Below, one piece after another: positions 53,682-62,733 of a DNA stretch of 64,000 nt. Location of the stretch: the NCBI RefSeq assembly GCF_039543225.1, contig NZ_BAABJI010000002.1, forward strand, positions 2,232,001-2,296,000. The letters run 5' to 3'. Source of the stretch: Mucilaginibacter defluvii (GTDB lineage: Bacteria > Bacteroidota > Bacteroidia > Sphingobacteriales > Sphingobacteriaceae). Position 1 is the first letter of the stretch, and each line of letters starts with the position of its first letter. Both the position numbers and the translations under genes were made by a program. The notes under the pieces were generated by a model. The model did not search any database, had not been told where the DNA came from, and worked only from the letters and a program-made list of their open reading frames with translations.

Positions 53682-54662
53682 TTAACGGTTAGTCTCGGAA
53701 GTAATCAGCCGAAGTGAATGTTTGCGACCCTTGATGTTGACCACGACCGATTTTGGAGATTTCTTTTTGGACTTGTATTTGTCCATATTGGTAATAAAAA
53801 CACCGGCAAGTGTAATTATGAGGCCGGCAACTTGAAGTGCTGTAATCTTTTCCCCGGCAAGTAGCCATCCGGCAAACACCGCGACTAAAGGGTTGATATA
53901 AGTATGCGTGCTGACGATAACCGGTCGCTCAACCGATAACAGGTATTGGTAGGAGAAATAAGCCATTAATGAACCGAACAAGATCAGATATCCCAGCCCG
54001 TACCAGGCCTGGTCAGGTACTCGAAAAGCTTTGAACGATTTAAATTCACCATTGCCCGTAGCCAACAGCAAGCTGAAAATTCCTGCACAAATTAACTGCT
54101 GGGCGGTGTTCGTAGCAATTGAATAAGCTGCTGGTTGCTTCTTAGTAAAAAGTGACCCGCCTACCCAAAAGAATAAGCTGACAATTACCATTGCCGAACC
54201 GATTAATTTTGCGTGGCTCACTGCTCCGGACGCTAACAAACCGCCGCTCAGAAATAATACCAAACCGATAAAACCTATTACCAGTCCGGCAATAATCTTC
54301 TTGTTTGAGAAATGCGTTTTCCATTGCGGCCTGTCTGCTGCAATAAATATAAAAGGAGCGGCGGCCTGGATGATACAACCTTCTGTTGAACTGATATATT
54401 GCTCGCCCCAAGCCAATAGTCCTGTTCCGAAACTTAAGATCAAAATTCCCGAAACTGCGTTTTTTAGCCAATCAATTATGGAAAAGGGTCGCTCCCCCCG
54501 TAGTAACTGATAGGCCATCAGCAACAACCCAGCAGCGAGAAAGCGTATAGATGAAAGTATAAATGGCGGGAAACCTCTAAGCCCGTAAGCAATAGCAAGA
54601 AATGTGGTTCCCCAAATAAAGTATATGCCACCAAACGCTAATACAGTTTTGATCTTTTTCAT
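53682..54662 (-). CDS. EamA-family drug/metabolite transporter
   Basis: A 326-residue membrane protein with ten helices in two EamA repeats. It opens FGGIYFIWGTTFLAIAYGLRGFPPFILSSIRFLAAG, typical of the YedA/RhaT-like exporters. The second repeat contains SVERPVIVSTHTYINPLVAVFAGWLLAGEKI. It probably exports a small metabolite. A basic tail of 35 residues follows the last helix. It lies 22 bases after the ICMT-like gene, in the same unit. Confidence 0.9.
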   Translation of the reverse strand: MKKIKTVLAFGGIYFIWGTTFLAIAYGLRGFPPFILSSIRFLAAGLLLMAYQLLRGERPFSIIDWLKNAVSGILILSFGTGLLAWGEQYISSTEGCIIQAAAPFIFIAADRPQWKTHFSNKKIIAGLVIGFIGLVLFLSGGLLASGAVSHAKLIGSAMVIVSLFFWVGGSLFTKKQPAAYSIATNTAQQLICAGIFSLLLATGNGEFKSFKAFRVPDQAWYGLGYLILFGSLMAYFSYQYLLSVERPVIVSTHTYINPLVAVFAGWLLAGEKITALQVAGLIITLAGVFITNMDKYKSKKKSPKSVVVNIKGRKHSLRLITSETNR

Positions 54663-54684
54663 GTCAAATGATGTTAGCTAACGC

Positions 54685-55215
54685 TCAGTAATTAGGAAAA
54701 AATTGCTTCATCACATTCTCCTCCCGTCTGATGCGTGTAATGAGGGTTGCCATGTATAAAGGGAAAACAGCTAAAAATGACCAATAGGCATGAAAGATCA
54801 TGGCTATTGCTATCAACTCGGGTATTACGCTCAAATAATAGTTGGGATGCCTGAAAAAGCGAAAGAATCTTCCTGTGTTTAGGTGATGAAGATATTCGGG
54901 TGCTATAATCAGCTTAACTGTCCATATATGGCCCAGGGTGTATATAACGTAGTAAAGCGCTATTATAGAAAAGCAATATAGACACAGTCCAGCCAACCCA
55001 ATGTTTGTTTCGAGGAAGTGGCCAGTATACCAGCCGTCAAAAGCGCAGACTATATAAAACAGAAGATGCAGGAAAATTAATCTCCTTGAATTACGCTGAT
55101 CGAACTCACGGGCACCTAAGGATAATAAGCGGCGTTCATTTATAATCGAAATGATCATTGATGCGATCCTGAACGAAATAGCAGCAAAAAAAGTGGTGAA
55201 GAGAAAAGTGTTCAT
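54685..55215 (-). CDS. ICMT-like (isoprenylcysteine carboxyl methyltransferase family) membrane protein
   Basis: A 176-residue protein with about five helices and the C-terminal family signature: TVKLIIAPEYLHHLNTGRFFRFFRHPNYYLSVIPELI, then TRIRREENVM. The RHPNYY and RREE elements match ICMT-like methyltransferases, whose bacterial members methylate lipophilic products. It is upstream of the EamA transporter gene and downstream of a CruF-like gene, suggesting a lipid or pigment pathway. Confidence 0.82.
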   Translation of the reverse strand: MNTFLFTTFFAAISFRIASMIISIINERRLLSLGAREFDQRNSRRLIFLHLLFYIVCAFDGWYTGHFLETNIGLAGLCLYCFSIIALYYVIYTLGHIWTVKLIIAPEYLHHLNTGRFFRFFRHPNYYLSVIPELIAIAMIFHAYWSFLAVFPLYMATLITRIRREENVMKQFFPNY

Positions 55216-55359
55216 AACACGCTATTTATCTAACCCTTTTTCGATTTGAAACAAGGGCTTACTGATACAAAGTTCGCGTGATCATGAAAGTGGACCAATC
55301 CCCATATATGTTGTACGCTTACCTGAAAATGGTGATTACCTGTCCCGAAATATTGAACC

Positions 55360-56385
55360 TTAGATTTCTTTTTTATCAGGTAATGGGTGATCAACCAGCC
55401 CTTCAACGTTTTTTGTCAGCTTTCTTAAATGCAAATGAAAAACGCATCCGGTAAGCCCGTTGGCAATTGCAGCAACCGTCATCCAAATATTTTCACGGTA
55501 AAAACCCAACACAAAAAAGCAACTAAGGAAATATAAGTGGAACCATCCAGGCACCCACATAGTAATTTTGGGTAATGATGTTTGGGGCACCAAGCGCTTT
55601 TGCCAGCTATTAACGACCAAAGCAAACAGCATAAGAGTAATGCCAATAAAGCGGTGGACTGATAAAAACCGCACATGTTTACTTAACCAATGAAAAGCGC
55701 CTGTTGAAAAAAACAGCACAGTGATAGAACAGCATACTGATATTAAAGCTATCCAGACATAACTACAGCTCCAGCTTCCTCGTTTACAGATGCGATTTTC
55801 AAAGTACCTACTAAGTGATGAATAGCTGAAAACAACCACTTGCCAGCCAACAAAATTACCAAAGGGTATACCGAACCATTGTGCTGTCAAAGGATTTAAC
55901 TGCATGGGCGTCCAATCCCAATGCCACATATGCGTACGGTAGGCCACGACATCCATGCTAATATCTATACAAAGCGCTATCAGCGTGTCCGCAGCTGCCG
56001 CGCCGAGTAGAGGAAGTTGTATATGATCTGTATACAGTCGTGCTGTATACATGATAATACCCCATCCGGCACCGATACAAAGCGGCACCTGAAACGGAGC
56101 ATTGCCGATCATTAAGGCAAAAGTTCCATAACGATAGTTGCCAAGCATCACCTCCAGATACTCCAATAAAATACCGAATACAAGCCCGCCGGTAAGATAC
56201 ATGACGTCACGAAGACCTTTTCCACTGGCGTGTACCAGGCACATAAAAAACAAAGTAAACATACTGACTTCCGCAATGGAGTAGCACCACCATGGCGGGA
56301 TGCCGTAAGGCAATCCTTGATGTTGATTAGCGTCAAGCGACAGGGCCGTGAATGCTATGATATCTGTTCTGTTTAGTTGCGCCAT
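55360..56385 (-). CDS. CruF-like carotenoid biosynthesis membrane protein (DUF422)
   Basis: A 341-residue membrane protein with about nine helices. The core matches the CruF/bisanhydrobacterioruberin-hydratase family: GILLEYLEVMLGNYRYGTFALMIGNAPFQVPLCIGAGWGIIMYTARLYTD, then ALCIDISMDVVAYRTHMWHWD and NPLTAQWFGIPFGNFVGWQ. These enzymes hydrate a terminal isoprene unit of acyclic carotenoid ends. No other carotenoid genes are in the window, so the substrate must come from elsewhere. The N-terminus overlaps the upstream region of the divergent TonB-receptor gene. Confidence 0.85.
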   Translation of the reverse strand: MAQLNRTDIIAFTALSLDANQHQGLPYGIPPWWCYSIAEVSMFTLFFMCLVHASGKGLRDVMYLTGGLVFGILLEYLEVMLGNYRYGTFALMIGNAPFQVPLCIGAGWGIIMYTARLYTDHIQLPLLGAAAADTLIALCIDISMDVVAYRTHMWHWDWTPMQLNPLTAQWFGIPFGNFVGWQVVVFSYSSLSRYFENRICKRGSWSCSYVWIALISVCCSITVLFFSTGAFHWLSKHVRFLSVHRFIGITLMLFALVVNSWQKRLVPQTSLPKITMWVPGWFHLYFLSCFFVLGFYRENIWMTVAAIANGLTGCVFHLHLRKLTKNVEGLVDHPLPDKKEI

Positions 56386-56587
56386 GCTGAATTATTCACC
56401 CCAATATTTTGCTGGTCTTTTGGCCGAAGATAGGCACGCCGGGCGATTGCCATCATCCCCAAAAGTGGGCACTGAGGCACCACTTTTCACTCCATACGTA
56501 TACGGAATTTACCTAAAGAGAGTACCCGGTTTAGGGGAGCCAAGCCCAATCATTCGACGGCTATGTTTGCCAAAAAAGCAACAAACA

Positions 56588-59425
56588 ATGAAAAAAAAAT
56601 TACGCAACGCAGTGATGCTTTCACTAGTGGGATTGGCAATTACCACCGCATCTGCTCAAAATGTGCGTTTACATGGTCAAGTAAGCGATAAGACAACAGG
56701 AGACCCCGTGATTGGCGCTTCAGTTACCCTGGAAACTGGCGGCTTTTCTACAGCAACAGATAAATATGGAAAATTCAGTCTGATAATGGACACCAAAAAT
56801 CCTTACGGATCAATCAGCGTATCCGCTATCAGTTACCTAATTTCCAAGAAGGACTTTCGTTCAGGGGATTCGTTGATCAATATTTTTCTTGAGGGGAAGT
56901 CCGTCATGGGGCGTGAAGTTATAATATCAGCGTCGCGTGTCCCTGAACGAATACTGGAATCGCCTGTAACCATTGAAAAGGTCAATGGTTCTGCTATAAA
57001 AGATATACCTGGCACTGGATTCTATGATGCCTTACAATATTTGAAAGGTGTCGATATGAATACCCAAAGCATCACGTTCCGCTCGGTTAGTACACGTGGT
57101 TTCGCGACCGACGCCAACCACCGTTTTAATCAATTTGTTGACGGGATGGATAACATGGTACCAGGGTTGAATTTTGCAGTTGGAAAATCGCCGGCCTTTC
57201 CGACCTCGATATTGAAAGTGCTGAGCTACTGCCGGGAGCGGCATCTGTTCTTTATGGTGCGGGAGGCACTAACGGAACTTTGCTGATCAAATCTAAAGAT
57301 CCATTCAGATACCCAAGCATCAGCTTTCAATATTCAAGCGGCATTAATCACATCAATGACCCGCTTTCCAGCGTAAAACCTTACTATCAGGCAGATCTCC
57401 GGATTGCAAAAAGCTGGAACAACAAATTTGGGATAAAGGCGACGTACTCTTTTTTACGGGCCAACGACTGGATAGCCGGTAACGAACAAAATTTTGATCG
57501 CGTAGGAAGAAGCATAAAGAAAGGCGACAGACAATCTAACCCGAATTATGACGGCGTAAATGTTTATGGTGATGAGATTAGCCAAAATATGAAAAATGTA
57601 GCACAAGCGGTAGTAAGCTTTGGTGAAACAAGTTTTATCAAAGAATACAAGGAAGCGAACGGTGGTAAGGTACCTTCTCGTGACGTGATCAATATGTTCC
57701 TGAAAAACAACCCGCAAACGGCTGCATTTTACGCAGGTTTGAATCTACCGGGTCTTTTGCCGGACCAATCAATATCAAGAACGGGGTATAAAGAAGAAAA
57801 CCTGGCTGACGGTAACGCACAATCCTTCAAGACAACAGGTGCTTTGTATTACAATCTGAGCAGAAACATTCAGGCGGTTGCCGAAGCGATATGGGGAAAA
57901 GGCTCAACTATGTATACGGGTTCCGACCGTTATGCACTTACCAACTTCACTGTAGGTCAGTACAAATTAGAACTCAAAGGTGATCGGTTTTATGTTAGAG
58001 CTTACACCACAAGAGAGCGCTCCGGCGATTCTTACGTTACTTCCATATTGGCAAGCTATCTTAATGAAACCGCCAAACCCTCTCAACAATGGTTTCCTGA
58101 ATATGTCGGCAACTTTATTGCTGCACGCTTAACACCGGGAACCAACGAAGCGCAAGCCCACGCAGCAGCGAGGGCAGCAGCCGACGATGGCTGGCTGCGT
58201 ACAGGTGATTCTTCATTTAAGGTAGCAAAGGATAAGATTCGCGACAACACAATAAGCTCAGGCAATGGCGCTCGCTTCAACGACAAATCCAATCTTTATC
58301 ATTATGAATGGTTCTACGATTTTTCTGATCTCATGTCCAAAACGATAGGGCTTCAGGCAGGCGGTTCCTATCGGGCATACCAGCTAAGATCGGCAGGGAC
58401 GATATTTGATGATGCCGACCGTAGCCTGAACACCGGTGAGTTCGGAGCTTTTATCATTGCAGACCGAGGCTTTCTTGACAACCGCTTAAAGATGACTTTG
58501 CCGGGCGTTATGATAAAAATGAGAATTTTAAAGGAAGATTTACTCCGAGATTAACAATGGTATACCGTTTATCAGCTGCCCATCATCTCCGTTTCTCCTA
58601 CCAAACAGGCTACCGAAATCCGACCAACCAAAACCAATATTTGGACCTGGCGGCCGGTGGAGGGTCATTCCGTATGATAGGCGGGCTACCTGAGATGATC
58701 ATAAAATATGACCTTTATGACAACAAGCCATTTACAGCTGATAGTTACTATCTCTATCAACGCTCACTGGCGGTGGGTAAGCCCGATGTGTCCATTTTAA
58801 AAACTCATCAATTTTCCCTGAATGGGGTGCAGCCTGAAAGTATACAGTTGTTTGAAGCCGGCGACAAAATTTTAATTTCCGACGATCTACTACTTGATGC
58901 TTATGCTTATTATTCGATTTACCATAACTTCATTTCAGAAACCAGCGTCTACCAGCGCCGAAGTGATGATTTTATAGCATATAACGTTCCGGTCAATGTT
59001 CCCGGTGACGTAAAGACTTATGGTGCGGCTGCCGGGATTGACTACCGGCATAGAGGTTACCTATTAAAGGGCAATTTGTCCTATAACGACATCAGCCATC
59101 TCCCTGCTCGTCTCGCAAATGAATACGGTTTCAATACCCCAAAATTCCGGCTAAATTTAGGTATTAGCAAACCGGATCTTTTTAAAAATGTGGGGATGAC
59201 CTCCATTTCAGGTGGCAAAATGGTTTTGATTGGGCAACACCTTTCGCAGCCGGGAAGGTAAATAGTTTTGGAACCTTAGATGGTCAGGTAAATTATAAGA
59301 TACCAACAATTAAATCCGTTGTTAAACTTGCTGGTTCAAATATATTAAACAAATACTACTATACGGCTTATGGCAATCCGGCAGTTGGTGCTGTCTACTA
59401 TATATCCTTTGGTTATAACGTTTAA
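56588..59425 (+). pseudogene. TonB-dependent receptor (three frameshifts)
   Basis: A SusC-like or siderophore-type receptor of about 945 residues when repaired. It has a signal peptide, a carboxypeptidase-regulatory-like domain (VRLHGQVSDKTTGDPVIGASVTLETGGFSTATDKYGKF) and a plug (IKDIPGTGFYDALQYLKGVDM, RGFATDANHRFNQFVDG). The barrel ends in NKYYYTAYGNPAVGAVYYISFGYNV. Frame breaks lie at an A-run at 57184-57187, near 58499-58505 and near 59210. Each is repaired by one extra base. The four pieces together cover the full family length, so the gene is otherwise intact. As read, it cannot make a complete receptor. The start is the ATG at 56588. Confidence 0.88.
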
Positions 59426-59434
59426 CAACATTTA

Positions 59435-59467
59435 AGGCGTCATCATGAGATTTACATGATGACGCTT
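59435..59467 (+). terminator. Hairpin after the TonB-receptor gene
   Basis: GCGTCATCATG (59437-59447) pairs perfectly with CATGATGACGC (59455-59465) around AGATTTA, 11 bases after the stop. No long T-run follows. Confidence 0.6.
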
Positions 59468-59680
59468 AGCCTATTATTCCATAATGGGTGTAAAAGCGTC
59501 GGAATTTCACTATCATAAAAGCTTTAAGTAGTTGGCATGATATGAACAGCATCATGTCAGAAAAACCTATTCTAAACCGTGGATTTATGGCATGAGATGC
59601 CGTGTGCTAAATCATGCAGAAGCCTTTTTAAATAAGAAACGTCGCCACATCATCCTTTGTTGACAGATGAATTCTACTAA

Positions 59681-59719
59681 ACTACAAAAGCCTTCTGTGG
59701 AAGGCTTTTGTAGTTTTTG
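59681..59719. terminator. Terminator near the glycosyltransferase gene
   Basis: ACTACAAAAGCCTTC (59681-59695) pairs perfectly with GAAGGCTTTTGTAGT (59700-59714) around TGTG, followed on the plus strand by TTTTTG. It lies 20 bases after the end of the minus-strand glycosyltransferase gene. Confidence 0.85.
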
Positions 59720-59734
59720 AACTGGTAATTACAC

Positions 59735-61084
59735 TTAATTTAGAACTGCTGATTTTTGGCTATTTGACGATTTCGTATAAAGTAATTTGGCAATCGCTTC
59801 AGCACATAGTGTCTCAGAAGGATAAGACTTAAAGTCTTCGAGTAGCTTACTCACATTTTTCCTGTATTTATCATTGTTCAGCACCTCTTCTACGGCCGTT
59901 CGTATGGCATCGGCAGTAGGCGTATCTGTTTGCAGGTTAATACCGTATTCGAAATAGCCGATCCGAGCACATACTTCATTTTTACCTTCGTGTATACCCG
60001 CTGCAACAACAGGCAACTGATGCTGAATCCCCAGCAAGGTACCACTGTATCCGCCATTCGTCACAAAAACATCTGAATAAGGCATAATATCCTGGAAAGG
60101 TATATAATCTTCAATGATTAGATTTGGTGCGTTGAACCTTTCACGCAATTCTGCGGTACCATTACCGCCGGTAGTAGCCACAACAAGAATGTTGCTTCCA
60201 GCAAATGCGTCGAGTGTAGGTACTATTAATTTGTTTATATCCCTTTCCACTGTGCCTTGCGTTACCAGGATCACCTCTTTGTAGGTATTTAAACGTTCGT
60301 CGGCCCAGGTAGCACTACCGGTTTTTTTAAGATAGGGCATTAATGCACCGATAAATTGAATGTTCTTTCCCAAATTCTGTCTTGGATATTCGAATGATGG
60401 GACGCCAATTTGAAGGTAAGCATCTGATGTTTGCAATAGTTTATCTCCAATACCACCCTCCGGCGCTTCTAAACCATGTGCGGCAAGAATAGTATCAAAT
60501 ACATGTGTAGACTCTTGCATCATCTCACCAAAAGAAGCGTACATCTTTGCATTATTTTCGCACTCTTCAATGGTCGTTGGCGGGTACAGGCCGCTACCAT
60601 ACGGTGCAACATCTGCTGACCTTTCTATTAACGGTATAATACCTATAGCGATAACCGGTATATTCATCAGGTTTTTGACAAATGGAATGCCCGTAAAAAG
60701 ATTATCTGCTACCATGATCTCAAATGGAAAATTCTCGTAGATATCTTTGATTTCCTGGTAATACTCCGGACCGCGCTCACCAAAGATGTGGATCATATCG
60801 AAGTTTATTTTTTTGATTGGATCAGTAATCAACTCCCTCTCCGGAAGTGCTTCCAACAAGTTTTCGCCGGTTATTTCCCTTGCTTTCGCAAAGGGATAGT
60901 GAGGGATACCGAGCCTGTTCATCTTTTGTTCGTAAATCGAAGCTGTGTACCATCTAACATCGCATTCCGCTTCCTCCTGAAGGAACTTGGCAAGGCCTGT
61001 AAGCGGGTTAATATGACCATCAGCGGGTACTGTGGCGAACAAAATTTTCCGCCCTTTTAAAAACATTTTCAATTGGTTGTTCAT
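59735..61084 (-). CDS. UGT/MGT-type glycosyltransferase
   Basis: A 449-residue GT-B fold enzyme. The N-terminal acceptor half begins GRKILFATVPADGHINPLTGLAKFL. The C-terminal half has VILVTQGTVERDINKL and then EDYIPFQDIMPYSDVFVTNGGYSGTLLGIQHQLPVVAAGIHEGKNEVCARIG, the sugar-nucleotide binding region of macrolide and carotenoid glycosyltransferases. The family transfers sugars to small lipophilic acceptors. With the CruF-like gene nearby, a hydroxylated carotenoid is one possible acceptor, but this is inference. Confidence 0.9.
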   Translation of the reverse strand: MNNQLKMFLKGRKILFATVPADGHINPLTGLAKFLQEEAECDVRWYTASIYEQKMNRLGIPHYPFAKAREITGENLLEALPERELITDPIKKINFDMIHIFGERGPEYYQEIKDIYENFPFEIMVADNLFTGIPFVKNLMNIPVIAIGIIPLIERSADVAPYGSGLYPPTTIEECENNAKMYASFGEMMQESTHVFDTILAAHGLEAPEGGIGDKLLQTSDAYLQIGVPSFEYPRQNLGKNIQFIGALMPYLKKTGSATWADERLNTYKEVILVTQGTVERDINKLIVPTLDAFAGSNILVVATTGGNGTAELRERFNAPNLIIEDYIPFQDIMPYSDVFVTNGGYSGTLLGIQHQLPVVAAGIHEGKNEVCARIGYFEYGINLQTDTPTADAIRTAVEEVLNNDKYRKNVSKLLEDFKSYPSETLCAEAIAKLLYTKSSNSQKSAVLN

Positions 61085-61235
61085 AAGTTAATTCTTTCTT
61101 AATTGTCCAACCAAAATTACCGTTAGCTCTTCGGGCAATACCTAACCGGTTCAGGGGAAAATAATCACCTATTTACCTAATTATCCGGCCGTTAATTTCA
61201 TTATCAATGTTAAAGGTTTACCATTGATTACAGGT

Positions 61236-62045
61236 CTACTTGATGCCGTAATGACGGTTCATTAATTTTTCAAAAACCGAGCATGGCAGAACTCGCTTAA
61301 GGGTGGGGACAATGGTTTGACCTAACTGTCCGACCAAATACCTATGCTTGGGCTTTTCAGCATTTAATATTTGAAGCAGTCGTTCGGCCAATTGATCAGG
61401 ATACGGCGCTATCATTTCATCCCTTTCCATGCTTTTTAAAGCCGCCTCGTACTCCTGCTGCAGATTCTCATTTTTAATTGAAAAAGAACATTTGTCTCGG
61501 TTTTGACTGAAAGAGGAGCGGAAATCACCGGGATTAATAACTGTGACGTTTACACCAGTATTGCGCAGCTCCATTCTCAGACTTTGAGAAAAACCTTCAA
61601 TTGCGAATTTTGAGGCGCTATACATGCTTTGATAAGGTAGCCCAAACAGCCCTGCTAGCGAACCAATGTTAACAATAAGCCCCTCGTTTCTGGCAATCAT
61701 ACCTGGCAGTACAGCGTTGCACATCCTGACCGCGCCAAAAAAATTTACTTCAAATTGTTTTTTTGCTAAAGCGATAGGCATTTGATAAGCGGGTCCGGCA
61801 ACGCCGTTACCTGCATTATTAATAAGAATGTCTATTCTCCCCTCAATATCTAAAATATAATCGCAGGCTTCAGATACAGATCTGTCGTCCGTCACATTTA
61901 ATTCAATTGGCCTGAAGTGCACATCCTGTAGACTTTCCACTTCTCTTGAACTACCATAGACCCTATATCCCTCCTGACTCAACTTATTAGCGCAGGCCAA
62001 CCCGATACCGGAAGAAGCTCCGGTTAGTAATACAATTTTTCTCAT
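61236..62045 (-). CDS. Short-chain dehydrogenase/reductase
   Basis: A 269-residue classical SDR: NAD(P)-binding GASSGIG near residue 10, NNAGNG in the middle, catalytic Ser in NIGSLAG, and YSASKFA with the Tyr and Lys. The extension VNPGDFRSSF is typical. It lies 151 bases before the glycosyltransferase gene on the same strand, so they may act in one pathway. I use the ATG at 62045 (MRKIVLLTG), not one nine codons upstream. Confidence 0.92.
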   Translation of the reverse strand: MRKIVLLTGASSGIGLACANKLSQEGYRVYGSSREVESLQDVHFRPIELNVTDDRSVSEACDYILDIEGRIDILINNAGNGVAGPAYQMPIALAKKQFEVNFFGAVRMCNAVLPGMIARNEGLIVNIGSLAGLFGLPYQSMYSASKFAIEGFSQSLRMELRNTGVNVTVINPGDFRSSFSQNRDKCSFSIKNENLQQEYEAALKSMERDEMIAPYPDQLAERLLQILNAEKPKHRYLVGQLGQTIVPTLKRVLPCSVFEKLMNRHYGIK

Positions 62046-62072
62046 TATAAAGTGATTTATGCATATTGCCAA

Positions 62073-62457
62073 ACCGTATTACCATATACGGCTGTCAAAT
62101 GCCATGCAAAATTGATTGCTGAAAGGGAGATTTGTAGTAACCGAAATTGGGGGTTTTTCTAACTTAATTCTATAAAATATATTGACATGATAGAACGAAA
62201 TTCTTGGCTTAGGTAATAAAACCTTGCTTTGAATATGGGCAAAATAAATATCTACGAGATGACTTGATTGTAAATTACCAGCCTAAAAAGTTGATCATCC
62301 TCTAGACGATGTTCCGGCGATGTTTTTGACTATATTCTTCCCATTTGACCCCATCAATAAGATAATATTGGCAGAAAACTTTATAGACGGTTTTCGTTAA
62401 AACAAAGAAGGCAATGTTTAACATCGCCTCCCTTGAATTTACAATTGCGGACATCAA
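62073..62457. other. Gene-free gap at the end of the cargo
   Basis: About 385 bases, AT-rich, without a supportable gene. At 62410-62428 an imperfect hairpin (GGCAATGTT with AACATCGCC) followed by a T-rich minus-strand tract may terminate the remnant to its right. Confidence 0.45.
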
Positions 62458-62610
62458 TTATTTATAGGTAACAGCAGGAAAATCTGCTTTAGCCTGTTGC
62501 AATTGCGCCTCCCATTCATCCGACCAGCCAAATGTTTAAATGAAATGCTCCTTTCAATTTGCTCCAGCGACTCCGCTCCAAAAATTAACAGATTGCGTCC
62601 GTTTAAAATC
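62458..62610 (-). pseudogene. C-terminal remnant of an unidentified protein
   Basis: A minus-strand frame ends with WSDEWEAQLQQAKADFPAV before a stop at 62460-62458. In another frame just upstream the sequence NGRNLLIFGAESLEQIERSI reads well. Together they look like the C-terminus of a larger protein broken by a frame change and cut off upstream. I do not recognise the family. Confidence 0.35.
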
Positions 62611-62733
62611 AACTGAGTATTCCTGCCCACATTGAATTAAAAACAGATAATAGCGTTTATTTCAACTACCCCATTGGTATGTAGTAAAACTAAGTCGATA
62701 TTTAAAGTAGTAAGAGCTAACATATCTTTTTTG

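Larger units (their letters stand above)
59426..59734. other. Gene-free gap with two hairpins
   Basis: About 310 bases between the receptor gene and the convergent glycosyltransferase gene. It holds the two hairpins listed separately and no supportable gene. Confidence 0.55.

Noticed and set aside
54480..54500. A TCGCTCCCCCCG stretch as a second tRNA-Val attachment site
   Set aside because: It shares only a few bases with the tRNA 3' end, and the T-arm sequence is missing.
56348..56587. N-terminal extension of the TonB receptor to 56348
   Set aside because: The extra residues are not a signal sequence and overlap the start of the divergent CruF-like gene; a proper signal peptide begins at the ATG at 56588.
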